A stretch of DNA of 64,000 bases from Dyella jiangningensis (GTDB taxonomy: Bacteria > Pseudomonadota > Gammaproteobacteria > Xanthomonadales > Rhodanobacteraceae): assembly GCF_003264855.1 (NCBI RefSeq), contig NZ_NFZS01000004.1, positions 248,001 to 312,000 on the forward strand, written 5' to 3'. A program made the position numbers and the translations under genes. Under the pieces are notes generated by a model, which was given only the letters and a program-made list of their open reading frames with translations, did not search any database and was not told where the DNA came from. The stretch's first letter is position 1; the number at the start of each line of letters is the position of its first letter. Of this stretch, positions 1 to 8,653 are shown in pieces.

Positions 1-1771
1 GATCCCCATGCGCGACGGCGTGAAGCTGCATACGGTGATCGTGATCCCCAAGGGCGCGAAGCATGCACCGATCCTGCTGACACGCACGCCCTACAACGCG
101 GACGGCCGCGCCGCGCGTTTCGATTCCCCGCATATGGATGCCACGCTGCCGCAAGGCGACGAGGTGTTCGTCAAGGGTGGCTATATCCGCGTGTTTCAGG
201 ATGTGCGCGGCAAGTACGGCTCCGAAGGCGAGTATGTGATGACGCGTCCGCTGCGCGGTCCCCTCAACTCCAGCGAAGTGGATCACTCGACCGATGCCTA
301 CGACACCATCGACTGGCTGGTGAAGAACACCCCCGAGTCGAACGGCAAGGTGGGCATGCTCGGTTCGTCCTATGAAGGTTTCACCGTGGTGATGGCGCTG
401 GTCCATCCGCATCCCGCGTTGAAGGTGGCCGCGCCGGAAAGCCCGATGATCGACGGCTGGATGGGCGACGACTGGTTCCACTACGGCGCCTATCGCCAGA
501 CCAACTTCGACTACATCTCCGGCCAGACCGCGCAGAAGGGCAAGGGCGAGGCCGTGCCCCGCGTGGGCTTCGACGACTACAGCAACTTCCTCGCCGCTGG
601 TTCGGCGGGCGACTACGCGCGCGCCAACGGTTTCGAGCAGTTGCCGTTCTGGCGCAAGCTGCATGAGCACGCAGCCTACGATGCGTTCTGGCAGGGCCAG
701 GCGCTCGACAAGGTGATGGCCGAACAGCCGCTCACGGTGCCCACCATGTGGCTGCAGGGCCTGTGGGACCAGGAAGACATGTGGGGCGCGATCCACACCT
801 ATACCGTGACGGAGCCGAAGGACAAGGGCAACGACAAGAACTTCCTCGTGATGGGCCCGTGGCGCCACAGCCAGGTGAATTACGACGGCACCTCGCTCGG
901 CCCGCTGCAGTGGGACGGCGACACCTCGCTGCAGTTCCGCCGCGACGTGCTCAAGCCGTTCTTCGACCAGTACCTGGTGGATGGCGCGCCCAAGGCCAGC
1001 ACCCCGCCGGTGCTGATCTACAACACCGGCGAAAACCACTGGGACCGCTACAAGTCCTGGCCGCTGAGCTGCGACAAGGGCTGTGCCAACAAGCCCAAGG
1101 CCCTGTACCTCGGCGCCAACGGCGCACTGTCGTTCAACGCGCCGACCGGCGAGGCCCACAAGTACGACGAATATGTCTCCGATCCGGCCAAACCCGTGCC
1201 CTACCAGCCGCGCCCGGTGCATTTCGCCGATCACGACGCCTGGACGCGCTGGCTGGTGAACGACCAGCGCTTTGCGGATGGACGTCCAGACGTCCTCACC
1301 TACGTGACCGAACCGCTGACCGCACCCGTACATATCGGTGGCGCGCCGCAGGTGAACCTGTACGCCTCAACGAGCGGCACCGACAGCGACTGGGTGGTGA
1401 AGCTGATCGACGTATATCCGGACACGGTGCCTTCGAATCCGTCGATGGGCGGTTATGAACTGGCCGTGTCGCTGGATATCTTCCGTGGCCGCTATCGCAC
1501 CAGCTTCGAGCATCCGCAGGCGCTCACGCCCGACCAGCCGCTGCTGTACAGCTTCGGCCTGCCCACCACCAACCATGTGTTCCAGCCGGGACATCGCATC
1601 ATGGTGCAGGTGCAGTCCAGCCTGTTCCCCTTGTACGACCGCAATCCGCAGACCTTCGTGCCGAACATCTTCGATGCGAAGGCCTCGGACTATCAGAAGG
1701 CCACGCAGCGCGTGTGGCACACGCCGGGCACGGCGAGCTCCATCAGCCTGCCGGTGGTGCCGAACGGCTAA
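1..1771 (+). CDS. Alpha-amino acid ester hydrolase (S15/CocE family), 5' end outside window
   Basis: Serine hydrolase that cleaves or transfers acyl groups of alpha-amino acid esters and some beta-lactams; family members are exported. The frame is open to the window edge and the first visible Met (base 8) follows in-frame Ile-Pro, so the real start, about 50 residues with a signal peptide, lies upstream. Numbering from that Met: nucleophile Ser121 in GSSYEG, catalytic Asp254 in LWDQED, His287 in GPWRHS. Asp155, Glu256 and Asp257 supply the acidic cluster that binds the substrate amino group. The spacing of all six residues equals that of the Xanthomonas citri enzyme (from memory), which separates it from plain cocaine-esterase relatives. 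The C-terminal jelly-roll domain is complete and a strong terminator follows. The physiological substrate is unknown. Confidence 0.9.
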   Translation, partial: IPMRDGVKLHTVIVIPKGAKHAPILLTRTPYNADGRAARFDSPHMDATLPQGDEVFVKGGYIRVFQDVRGKYGSEGEYVMTRPLRGPLNSSEVDHSTDAYDTIDWLVKNTPESNGKVGMLGSSYEGFTVVMALVHPHPALKVAAPESPMIDGWMGDDWFHYGAYRQTNFDYISGQTAQKGKGEAVPRVGFDDYSNFLAAGSAGDYARANGFEQLPFWRKLHEHAAYDAFWQGQALDKVMAEQPLTVPTMWLQGLWDQEDMWGAIHTYTVTEPKDKGNDKNFLVMGPWRHSQVNYDGTSLGPLQWDGDTSLQFRRDVLKPFFDQYLVDGAPKASTPPVLIYNTGENHWDRYKSWPLSCDKGCANKPKALYLGANGALSFNAPTGEAHKYDEYVSDPAKPVPYQPRPVHFADHDAWTRWLVNDQRFADGRPDVLTYVTEPLTAPVHIGGAPQVNLYASTSGTDSDWVVKLIDVYPDTVPSNPSMGGYELAVSLDIFRGRYRTSFEHPQALTPDQPLLYSFGLPTTNHVFQPGHRIMVQVQSSLFPLYDRNPQTFVPNIFDAKASDYQKATQRVWHTPGTASSISLPVVPNG

Positions 1772-1794
1772 ACGCAGCACGCCGCGATACCTCG

Positions 1795-1824
1795 AAAGGC
1801 CGGCCTCATGCCGGCCTTTTTCTT
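1795..1824 (+). terminator. Rho-independent terminator after the ester hydrolase
   Basis: Ten-base perfect stem AAAGGCCGGC / GCCGGCCTTT around a CTCAT loop, followed by a T-rich run. It begins 24 bases after the hydrolase stop and isolates it from the TetR operon. Confidence 0.9.
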
Positions 1825-1854
1825 TGCGACAAATCGCCCACGCGACAATCACTT

Positions 1855-1882
1855 TAAATTAATTATATGTATGATTAATTTA
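1855..1882. promoter_or_regulatory. 28-bp AT-rich palindrome, probable TetR autoregulatory operator
   Basis: The half-sites TAAATTAAT and ATTAATTTA flank a short centre; 12 of 14 base pairs of the dyad match. It is nearly pure A/T in a GC-rich genome and ends five bases before the TetR start codon, so bound protein would cover the core promoter. TetR-family repressors typically bind such dyads in front of their own operon. No -35/-10 pair could be separated from the palindrome. Confidence 0.75.
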
Positions 1883-1887
1883 TCGGC

Positions 1888-2550
1888 ATGAGCCCTTCCA
1901 AGACCCGTGCGTCCAGCCGGCGCGCCCCTGGCCGCCCCGGCACGGACAGCCCCGACCTGCGTTCTCGCCTGATCGAGGCGGCACTCGATTGCTTCGTGCG
2001 CGACGGCATCGCAGCCACCTCCCTGCGCAGCATCGCCAGCCAGGCCGGCGTGACGCCGGCGCTGCTCAATTACTACTTCGGCAGCAAGCTCGCCTTGCGC
2101 GATGCGGTGTTCGAGGAACGGCTGATGCCCGCGGTGAAGACCCTGCGCGAACACGTAGCCCAGGCCGGCGACGATGCACACGCGATGGCCCAGAGCTTCG
2201 TGCGCGGCGTATTCGGCGTACTGCAGACCTATCCGTGGTTTCCGTCGCTCTGGGTGCGCGAAGTGCTGTGCGAAGGCGGTGCGCTGCGCGAGCTGCTGCT
2301 TTCGCGCATCGGTCCCGACCTGCCCCACATGCTGGCCGGCAGGTTCGCCGAGGCGCAGCGGCGCGGACAGCTCAATCCCGCGCTGGACCCTCGGCTGCTG
2401 GTCGTCTCGATCATCGGACTTACCCTCTTTCCCGCCGCCGGTGCGCCGATCTGGCGGCAGATCTTCCAGGCGGACCTGAGCATGGACGATCTCGCCAACC
2501 ACGCACTCGCCTTGCTAGGCCATGGCATGGAGCCCAAGCATGACCACTGA
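1888..2550 (+). CDS. TetR/AcrR-family repressor of the adjacent efflux operon
   Basis: A 220-residue DNA-binding repressor. The N-terminal helix-turn-helix lies at about residues 25-70 (LIEAALDCF, TSLRSIASQAGVT, LNYYFGSK), followed by a ligand-binding helical domain. Size and gene order (TetR, HlyD, ABC ATPase, ABC-2 permease) parallel E. coli cecR-ybhG-ybhF-ybhS, so it probably senses a toxic small molecule and releases the pump genes. It overlaps the downstream HlyD gene by 11 bases, implying translational coupling. No Shine-Dalgarno sequence is visible, because the operator dyad ends five bases before the ATG; the message may be leaderless or start further in. Ligand unknown. Confidence 0.88.
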   Translation: MSPSKTRASSRRAPGRPGTDSPDLRSRLIEAALDCFVRDGIAATSLRSIASQAGVTPALLNYYFGSKLALRDAVFEERLMPAVKTLREHVAQAGDDAHAMAQSFVRGVFGVLQTYPWFPSLWVREVLCEGGALRELLLSRIGPDLPHMLAGRFAEAQRRGQLNPALDPRLLVVSIIGLTLFPAAGAPIWRQIFQADLSMDDLANHALALLGHGMEPKHDH

Positions 2551-3517
2551 TCGCACGGCATCGCCCGCCCGCTTCTTCCTGCCCGCGTTATTGCTGTTGG
2601 CCGGTTGCCGCGCGTCGCCGCCGGAAGTGCTCGGCACGGTCGAGTTCGACCGCATCACGTTGCCCGCACCCGCGGCCGAGCACATCGTGCGGATCGACGT
2701 CCGGGAAGGCCAGTACGTGCCGGCGGGCACACGCATCATGCAATTGGAGACGACGCGCACGCAGGCCGCGCTGGACACGGCCCAGGCCGACCTGCACCAG
2801 CAACAGCAGGCATTGCTCGAACTCGAGCGGGGACCACGCGAGGAACAGATCCGGCAGGCACGCGCCAATCTCGTCGGTGCCCAGGCGCAGGCACGCGACG
2901 CCACTGCGTATTACCAGCGCCTTTCCGCGCTCGCCCGGCAGCAGTTCGTGTCCGCGGCCGACCTCGATCGCGCCAAGGCCGCCGCGGGCAACGCCGAGGC
3001 TGCGGTGGGCGCCGATCGGGCCATGCTCGACCAGCTGTTGAACGGCTCGCGCGTGGAAGACATCGCGCAGGCGCGCGCCGCCGTCGCCGCCGCGTCCGCA
3101 ACCGCGAGTTCCCGTGCGGTCGATCTGGAAAAGCTGGACCTCACCGCACCACGCGACGTGCGCGTCGACAGCCTTCCCTACAAGCTCGGCGACCAGGCCC
3201 AACCCGGCACGCCGCTGGTGATCCTGCTGGCGAGTGACACGCCCTACGCGCGCGTCTACGTGCCTGCTGCGTTGCGTCCCTCGGTGAAGGTCGGCGATGC
3301 GGCGGTCGTGACGCTGCACGATGGCAAGCACAGCTTCCAGGGCAAGGTGCGCATGATCCGCAGCGAACCGACCTTCACGCCCTACTTTGCGCTCAGTGGC
3401 GACGACGCCACGCGGCTCAGCTATCTCGCCGAGATCGCCCTGGGCCAGGATGCAAGGGATCTGCCGCAAGGCTTTCCCGTATCGGCGAGCTTTCCCGGAA
3501 AACACGCCGATGAGTGA
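2540..3517 (+). CDS. HlyD-family periplasmic adaptor lipoprotein of ABC exporter (YbhG-like)
   Basis: Membrane-fusion protein linking the ABC-2 exporter to the outer envelope. The start is ATG 2540, with GGAG seven bases upstream; an in-frame ATG at 2522 would add six residues ahead of the signal. The N-terminus is a lipoprotein signal ending LLLLAGC. A biotinyl-lipoyl-like segment (LPAPAAEHIVRIDVREGQYV) precedes a long Ala/Gln-rich coiled-coil hairpin at about residues 75-190, and a beta-barrel region follows. At 325 residues it is close to YbhG. It overlaps the ATPase gene by eight bases. Confidence 0.85.
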   Translation: MTTDRTASPARFFLPALLLLAGCRASPPEVLGTVEFDRITLPAPAAEHIVRIDVREGQYVPAGTRIMQLETTRTQAALDTAQADLHQQQQALLELERGPREEQIRQARANLVGAQAQARDATAYYQRLSALARQQFVSAADLDRAKAAAGNAEAAVGADRAMLDQLLNGSRVEDIAQARAAVAAASATASSRAVDLEKLDLTAPRDVRVDSLPYKLGDQAQPGTPLVILLASDTPYARVYVPAALRPSVKVGDAAVVTLHDGKHSFQGKVRMIRSEPTFTPYFALSGDDATRLSYLAEIALGQDARDLPQGFPVSASFPGKHADE

Positions 3518-4454
3518 GGCGGCCATCCACGCGCAAGGCCTCACCAAACGCTTCGGCCAGGTAGTGGCGGTCAACAAGGTGAACCTGGAGGTGCCGCGCG
3601 CCTGCGTGTATGGCTTCCTCGGCCCCAACGGTTCGGGCAAGTCGACCACGATCCGCATGCTGTGCGGCCTGCTTACGCCCAGCGAGGGCGACATCGAAGT
3701 GCTCGGACTGCACATCCCAGAGCAGGCGGAGGAACTCAAGCAGCACATCGGCTACATGACGCAGAAGTTCTCGCTGTTCGACGACCTGTCCGTACGCCAG
3801 AACCTGGAGTTCCTCGCGACCGTGCAAGGCCTGTCGCGCCACGATGAAAAGCCGCGCGTCGACGACCTGCTCAAGCGTTACCGACTGGATGACCGCGAGG
3901 ACCAGCTCGCCGGCACCCTCAGCGGCGGCCAGAAGCAGCGCCTCGCGCTCGCGGGCGCGATCGTGCACCGGCCGGAGCTGCTGTTCCTCGACGAGCCCAC
4001 CAGTGCCGTCGACCCGGAATCGCGGCGCGATTTCTGGGAGAAGCTGTTCGAGCTCGCCGACGAAGGCACCACCATCCTCGTTTCCACGCACTACATGGAC
4101 GAGGCGGAGCGCTGCCATCGCCTGGCCATCCTCGACAACGGCAACCTCGTGGCGGACGGCACGCCCGCCGAACTCACGAAGAAACTGGATGGCCGCACCT
4201 TCCTGGTGCGCGCGGGCACGCCACGCAAGGCCAAGGAGGCATTGGACGGCCAAACCGATGTGCTCAGCGTGGCCCAGATCGGCAACGAACTGCGCGTGCT
4301 GATGCGCGAAGGCAACGCATCCATCGATGCGCTGCGCCATCGTCTCGGCGAAGCCGGTGCGCAGGCCGACGTGGAGGGTGTTCCGCCCAACCTCGAAGAC
4401 GTCTTCGTCGTCGCCACCCGAAAGCACGCCGACAAGCAGGAGCAACCCGCGTGA
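3510..4454 (+). CDS. ABC-2 exporter ATP-binding protein
   Basis: ATPase subunit that powers the permease encoded next. From ATG 3510 the 314-residue protein shows Walker A GPNGSGKST (38-46), the Q-loop Gln85, signature LSGGQ (137-141), Walker B LLFLDEP (157-163) and switch His194 (VSTHYMDE). The C-terminal 90 residues form the accessory domain common to drug/multidrug ABC-2 ATPases. E. coli YbhF carries two ABC modules; this has one, so the working pump should use two copies. The frame is open upstream of 3510, but that stretch lies inside the HlyD gene and shows no family similarity. Confidence 0.9.
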   Translation: MSEAAIHAQGLTKRFGQVVAVNKVNLEVPRACVYGFLGPNGSGKSTTIRMLCGLLTPSEGDIEVLGLHIPEQAEELKQHIGYMTQKFSLFDDLSVRQNLEFLATVQGLSRHDEKPRVDDLLKRYRLDDREDQLAGTLSGGQKQRLALAGAIVHRPELLFLDEPTSAVDPESRRDFWEKLFELADEGTTILVSTHYMDEAERCHRLAILDNGNLVADGTPAELTKKLDGRTFLVRAGTPRKAKEALDGQTDVLSVAQIGNELRVLMREGNASIDALRHRLGEAGAQADVEGVPPNLEDVFVVATRKHADKQEQPA

Positions 4455-5542
4455 ACCTGCGCCGCCTGTGGGCGATCATGATCAAGGAGCTGCGCCAGCT
4501 GCGTCGCGATCGCATCACGCTGGCGATGATCATCGGCATGCCGGTGCTGCAGCTGGTGTTGTTCGGCTACGCCATCAACCTCAACCTGCGCCACCTCCCT
4601 GCGGCGGTGGCCGACCAGGCGCAGACCGCCGGTTCGCGCGCTGCCGTGCAGGACATGCTCGCCAGCGGCGTGATCGAACTGCGTGCCACGGCGCAGAGCC
4701 CGCAACAGCTGATCGACCTGCTGCGCGAAGGCCGCGTGAGCGTGGCCATCGCCGTCCCGCCGGATTACGAACGACGCAAGCTCGACGGGCGCGAGGCCAT
4801 CCAGGTGATGGTCGACGGCAGCGACAACGTCGTGCAATCGGCCGCGGCGCAGCTCGCGCAATACCCGCTCAACCAGCCCGACGACTTCCACGCGATGGCG
4901 GAACAACCGATCAGCGTGGTGAGCTTCTACAACCCCGAGCGCCGCTCGCCGGTGAACATCGTGCCCGGACTGGTGGGTGTCATCCTCACCATGACCATGG
5001 TGCTGTTCACCGCGGTGGCGATCGTGCGCGAGACCGAGCGCGGCAACATGGAACTGCTGATCACCACGCCGGTGAGTCGTACCGAGCTGATGATCGGCAA
5101 GGTGCTGCCGTACGCCGCCATCGGCCTGGTGCAGACGAGCATGGTGCTGCTGCTGGGCGTGTGGCTGTTCAAGGTGCCGATACGCGGCAGCCTCTGGGAC
5201 GTCTACATGGCATCCAGCCTGCTGATCCTGGCCAATCTGTCGCTGGGCCTGCTGATCTCCACGCGCGCGAAATCGCAGTTCCAGGCGATGCAGATGACCT
5301 TTTTCGTGTTCCTGCCGTCGATCCTGCTGTCCGGCTTCATGTTTCCCTATGACGGCATGCCACGGCCCGCGCAGTGGATCTCCGAGCTGCTGCCGCTCAC
5401 CCACTTCATGCGCCTGATCCGCGGCGTCATGCTACGTGGCGCGACGCTGGGCGATCTGTGGCAGGACTGCGTCGCGCTCGCCGCATTCATCGCCATCATG
5501 CTCACGCTGGCGATACGGCTGTTCCACAAGCGCCTGGATTGA
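4451..5542 (+). CDS. ABC-2 type permease (YbhS-like)
   Basis: Inner-membrane half of the exporter, 363 residues. One transmembrane helix near the N-terminus (MIIGMPVLQLVLFGYAI) is followed by a large periplasmic loop (about 45-165) and five more helices, the ABC2_membrane_3 layout. It starts with GTG, overlapping the ATPase stop as GTGA, so the two should be translated together. The YbhFSR system has two permeases; only one follows here before the hairpin at 5567, so the transporter is probably a homodimer. Likely substrates, by family, are drugs or other hydrophobic compounds. Confidence 0.88.
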   Translation: MNLRRLWAIMIKELRQLRRDRITLAMIIGMPVLQLVLFGYAINLNLRHLPAAVADQAQTAGSRAAVQDMLASGVIELRATAQSPQQLIDLLREGRVSVAIAVPPDYERRKLDGREAIQVMVDGSDNVVQSAAAQLAQYPLNQPDDFHAMAEQPISVVSFYNPERRSPVNIVPGLVGVILTMTMVLFTAVAIVRETERGNMELLITTPVSRTELMIGKVLPYAAIGLVQTSMVLLLGVWLFKVPIRGSLWDVYMASSLLILANLSLGLLISTRAKSQFQAMQMTFFVFLPSILLSGFMFPYDGMPRPAQWISELLPLTHFMRLIRGVMLRGATLGDLWQDCVALAAFIAIMLTLAIRLFHKRLD

Positions 5543-5566
5543 GCCTCGACCATCGCACCATGAAAA

Positions 5567-5586
5567 GGGCCGGCATGCGCCGGCCC
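5567..5586 (-). terminator. Terminator hairpin between convergent genes
   Basis: Perfect eight-base stem GGGCCGGC / GCCGGCCC around ATGC. Read leftwards it is followed by TTTT, so it mainly serves the minus-strand DUF3761 gene; on the plus strand the T run is weaker, but it may also end the efflux operon. Confidence 0.75.
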
Positions 5587-5614
5587 TCGTCTTTCCGCTA
5601 TCGCGCGTGCCTGG

Positions 5615-6106
5615 TTACGGCGTGCACGTCTTGTTGTGATCGGCGTGGTAACCCTTGGCCTTGGCGTCGGCCTCGCTCATGTAGGAGCCCGACTTGGTCT
5701 TGCCGTACCACTTGTCGTTCGGACAGTGGTAGACCTTGCTGCTGGAGTTCACCCAGACCATGCCCGGACCGCCACCCGGTGCTGCCGTGGCCGCAGGCTC
5801 GTGCATGGACTTGCTCGGCGCGGCCGTCTTTGCCGGAGCGCTGGGCGCCGGCGCGGCGGCAGGGGCCGAGGCAGGCGCAGCAGCGGCTGCGGGTGCCGCA
5901 GCGGCCGGTGCAGCGGCGGCCGTGTCGTACCACTCCTTCACGCCCTTGTGGCCCGAGCAGGCGCCCTTCTTGGTGGCATGGTCGGTGTAGCTGCCATCCT
6001 TGCATTGCCCGGTGGAACCCGCGGGCGCGGACGCCTGTTGTGCATACACAGCCGGACCTGCCAGCAGACCCGCGAGCAAGACAGCGATCAAACCGTACGA
6101 TTTCAT
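5615..6106 (-). CDS. Secreted DUF3761-type protein with Ala/Pro linker
   Basis: A 163-residue exported protein of unknown function. It has a Sec signal (about 1-22, ending AVYA), then a Cys-containing module at about 33-60 (QCKDGSYTDHATKKGACSGH then GVKEWY) that fits DUF3761. A low-complexity Ala/Pro linker spans about 64-115. A second Cys module near the C-terminus (YHCPNDKWYGKTKSG, ending NKTC) resembles small metal-binding or Ada-type folds. GGAGG lies nine bases before the ATG. Two cysteine modules joined by a flexible linker suggest a periplasmic or surface binding protein. Confidence 0.75.
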   Translation of the reverse strand: MKSYGLIAVLLAGLLAGPAVYAQQASAPAGSTGQCKDGSYTDHATKKGACSGHKGVKEWYDTAAAAPAAAAPAAAAAPASAPAAAPAPSAPAKTAAPSKSMHEPAATAAPGGGPGMVWVNSSSKVYHCPNDKWYGKTKSGSYMSEADAKAKGYHADHNKTCTP

Positions 6107-6402
6107 GTTCGTTCCCTCCAGCGCGAACTCGTCTGATCCATGGAGATGCCGCCAGGTGGACGGACTCCCCCTCGTGCATTGCGCCCGGTAACACGCATGT
6201 TCCGCGGCGGATGCGTGCAGGCTCTCATGTGCCTGCGGCGCGACTATGCAACAAGCATGTGTCGCGCAATCGTCATTGCGTCACGACCGTTCATGCTGCG
6301 TCTTGCCGTCTCGAAAAAACCTGCGAAATAACGGGCCGAAACCGACCCGTTCGAAAGCCTGGAGCAAGGCCGTATCGCAACGAAGGCGATGCGGCCTGGC
6401 CG

Positions 6403-6888
6403 TCAATGGCTGTTGATGATGATGTCGGTGATGATGCCGGTCGCGGCTGCCACCAGCAGGAATTCGCCGGTGTCGCTACGCACCCACTGATGTTCCGGCG
6501 GGGGCGGAGCGAGGTGATAGGTGCGCCAGTCTTCGACCACGTAGCGGCGGTCCCGGTACTCCACCGGCACATAACCGCCACGGTGGTACCAGCCTTCATG
6601 CATGCCGCGGTCGTGCACGATCACGTAGTCGCGGCGATCGTAATGTTCTTCGTGATGCTCGCGGTCGCGCTCGTAGCGCTCGCGATCATGGTCGCGATCA
6701 CGATCATGGTCGCGATCACGATCATGGTCGCGATCGCGGTCGTGATCCCGATCGTGATCGTGATCGTGATCATGGCCGCGGTCATGATCGTAGTAATCGT
6801 GGTCCTGGCCGTACGGGGCCGGCGCCGCCAGCAGCGCCGGGGTTGCCGTCAGGGCACCCAGCGCGAGGGCGAACAGTACTTTTTTCAT
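6403..6888 (-). CDS. RcnB-family periplasmic protein with His/Asp/Arg repeats
   Basis: A 161-residue exported protein. It has a signal peptide at about 1-22, then an extremely charged His-Asp-Arg tract (about 28-80), and a C-terminal RcnB domain (RYVVEDWRTYHL, APPPPEHQWVR, then a hydrophobic ATGIITDIII tail). RcnB in E. coli is a periplasmic protein needed for nickel/cobalt homeostasis. The His/Asp tract could bind metal, but this is inferred from composition. The start is ATG 6888 with GGAG seven bases ahead; an in-frame ATG at 6900 has no such site. It lies 169 bases downstream of the multicopper oxidase on the same strand, a plausible metal-linked pair. Confidence 0.8.
   Translation of the reverse strand: MKKVLFALALGALTATPALLAAPAPYGQDHDYYDHDRGHDHDHDHDRDHDRDRDHDRDRDHDRDRDHDRERYERDREHHEEHYDRRDYVIVHDRGMHEGWYHRGGYVPVEYRDRRYVVEDWRTYHLAPPPPEHQWVRSDTGEFLLVAAATGIITDIIINSH
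6683..6736. repeat. Three tandem 18-bp units inside the RcnB-like gene
   Basis: The unit CGATCATGGTCGCGATCA occurs at 6683-6700 and 6701-6718 exactly, and at 6719-6736 with one change. Related 6- and 12-base GATCGT/GATCATG words continue to about 6790. Each unit adds six residues of the Arg/Asp/His tract, so slippage here would change tract length without a frameshift. Confidence 0.85.
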
Positions 6889-7057
6889 GCGTGTCTCCAT
6901 CAGGACGCCACCGGGGAAGCAGCGCGCCCCCTGGCGCGCCTGGCCGGCGGTGGCGACATGATGGATTCCTGCGAAGTGCGTGGCGAGTGATTTCTGCCGC
7001 AAAAACGCCACGAAAGCGGGCGCAAGTTCATGCGTTAACGCGACGGAAGGTTTCAGC

Positions 7058-8518
7058 TCAGACGCAGTCGAACAAGGCCATGAAGCCGAAGTCCATATGC
7101 AACTGCATATGGCAATGGAACAGCGACAGGCCAGGCTGGTCCGCGGTGAAGTCCAGATCCATCGTCTGGTAGCCGCCCAGCATCGCCACGTCCTTGAGCA
7201 CACCCGCGGTCGGCCTGCCGGCGATGCCCGTGATTTCGAATCGATGGCGATGCAGGTGCATCGGATGGATATCGTCGCTGGCATTGTGCATGCGCAGCCG
7301 ATAGCGCATGCCATGTCGCAACGTCACCATCGGACGCATTGCCTTCATGTCGAAAGCCACGTCGTTGATGGTCCACCGGTTGAAGCCCCGCTCGGCAGCA
7401 TTGGCCTTCGCGAAGGTGAGCTCGATGATTTCATCCGTCGGCAGGGGCTTGCGATCCTGCGCCGCAAACCAACGATAGTCCCAGCCTGCATGGGCTGGCG
7501 CATTCCACCGTGGCCTGCCCTTGTGCCCCGCGTATTCGACCACGATGCCCATGCCGCGGGAGCGATCGTCGTCGTCGAGGTCGCCCATGAGCCATACGCC
7601 CGCGTGCGTCATTTCCACTACGGCGCTGACCCGCTCGCCCGTGCCGATCCACAGCACCGGCACCTCGGCGGTGCGCGGCACCGGATTGCCATCGAGCGCG
7701 GTCACGCGAAACGTGTGTCCTGGCAAGGCAAGGCTGCGGATCTCGGTGGCGCTGCCATTGAGCACATGAAATAACACCCGCTCGCCTGCCTTCACGCGAA
7801 GGGGCTCGCCATGTCCGAGCATGCGGCCATTGATGGCGAACGATTGGTAACCCACTTCATAGCCTTTGGCCGAGCCGCCCGCGAGCGATGCGCGCATCGC
7901 CTGTTCGCCGCGTCGTTGCAGGTCTCGGTCGCGATCGGCAGGACGCAGGAAATCCACGGCCATGTCCCCGCCTTGGCTGAAGTACGGCTCGAACTCCTTG
8001 AGCGTCAGGAACACTTCGCGATCGTAGCGGCCAGGCTCATCGCGTGGTTCGACGTAGAGGGGCCCGACGAGGCCGGCGTATTGCCCCTTGGTCAGGTCGT
8101 CCCGCGCGGTGACATGGCTGTGATAGAAGCGAAAGCCAGGCGGCCCCGGCGTAAACGCCAGGCGCCGCATGCCGTGCGCTGGGATGAACGGCGTGCCCTC
8201 TTCCGCCGAACCATCCACCTCGACCGGCACGGCTTGTCCGTGCCAATGCAATTGCTCTGGCACGTCGGTGTCGTTGTAGACGTCCACCACCACGCGCTGG
8301 CCCTCGCGGAACCGCAGCAGCGGCCCCGGACACTGGCCGTTGTACGTCGTGGTGGGGACGATGCGGTCCGGCGCGAGCTCGACAAGCGAGCGACCGATGC
8401 GCAAGGTCGCATCCGCCTTCGGCAAAGGCGCGCCTGCCACAAGCGTACGCAACGGCATCATGCCGGCTGCGGCGGCGCAGGCACCCAGCCTCAGGAACTC
8501 GCGACGATCGAGGGACAT
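7058..8518 (-). CDS. Tat-exported multicopper oxidase
   Basis: Three-cupredoxin-domain oxidase of 486 residues that would oxidise a substrate, or Cu(I), in the periplasm while reducing oxygen. A twin-arginine signal (RREFLRLG, residues 5-12) leads it. All copper motifs are present: HWHG 91-94, YHSH 132-135, HPMHLHRHRFEI in the third domain, and HCHMQLHMDFGFM starting at 468. At the usual axial type-1 position after HCHxxxHxxxx there is Phe479 with Met480 next to it, unlike the Met of CueO and CopA. The start has an AGG site about seven bases upstream. No methionine-rich copper-binding insert is seen, so a role in copper tolerance is only a possibility. Confidence 0.88.
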   Translation of the reverse strand: MSLDRREFLRLGACAAAAGMMPLRTLVAGAPLPKADATLRIGRSLVELAPDRIVPTTTYNGQCPGPLLRFREGQRVVVDVYNDTDVPEQLHWHGQAVPVEVDGSAEEGTPFIPAHGMRRLAFTPGPPGFRFYHSHVTARDDLTKGQYAGLVGPLYVEPRDEPGRYDREVFLTLKEFEPYFSQGGDMAVDFLRPADRDRDLQRRGEQAMRASLAGGSAKGYEVGYQSFAINGRMLGHGEPLRVKAGERVLFHVLNGSATEIRSLALPGHTFRVTALDGNPVPRTAEVPVLWIGTGERVSAVVEMTHAGVWLMGDLDDDDRSRGMGIVVEYAGHKGRPRWNAPAHAGWDYRWFAAQDRKPLPTDEIIELTFAKANAAERGFNRWTINDVAFDMKAMRPMVTLRHGMRYRLRMHNASDDIHPMHLHRHRFEITGIAGRPTAGVLKDVAMLGGYQTMDLDFTADQPGLSLFHCHMQLHMDFGFMALFDCV

Positions 8519-8653
8519 GGCATTACCTCGTCAGCGACATCTCCCGACAGGTTGCCCCCATCCCGCTGCGACATGCAAGCAAGCTGTCGACATGACTGGA
8601 ACCTTCAACAGGCGTGCTCTCGAAGGCTCTCCAGCGTCCCGCGCCGCATCAGC

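Noticed and set aside
6889-7314. Upstream extension of the RcnB-like frame
   Set aside because: Overlaps the multicopper oxidase in another frame; the signal peptide and ribosome site fix the start at 6888.
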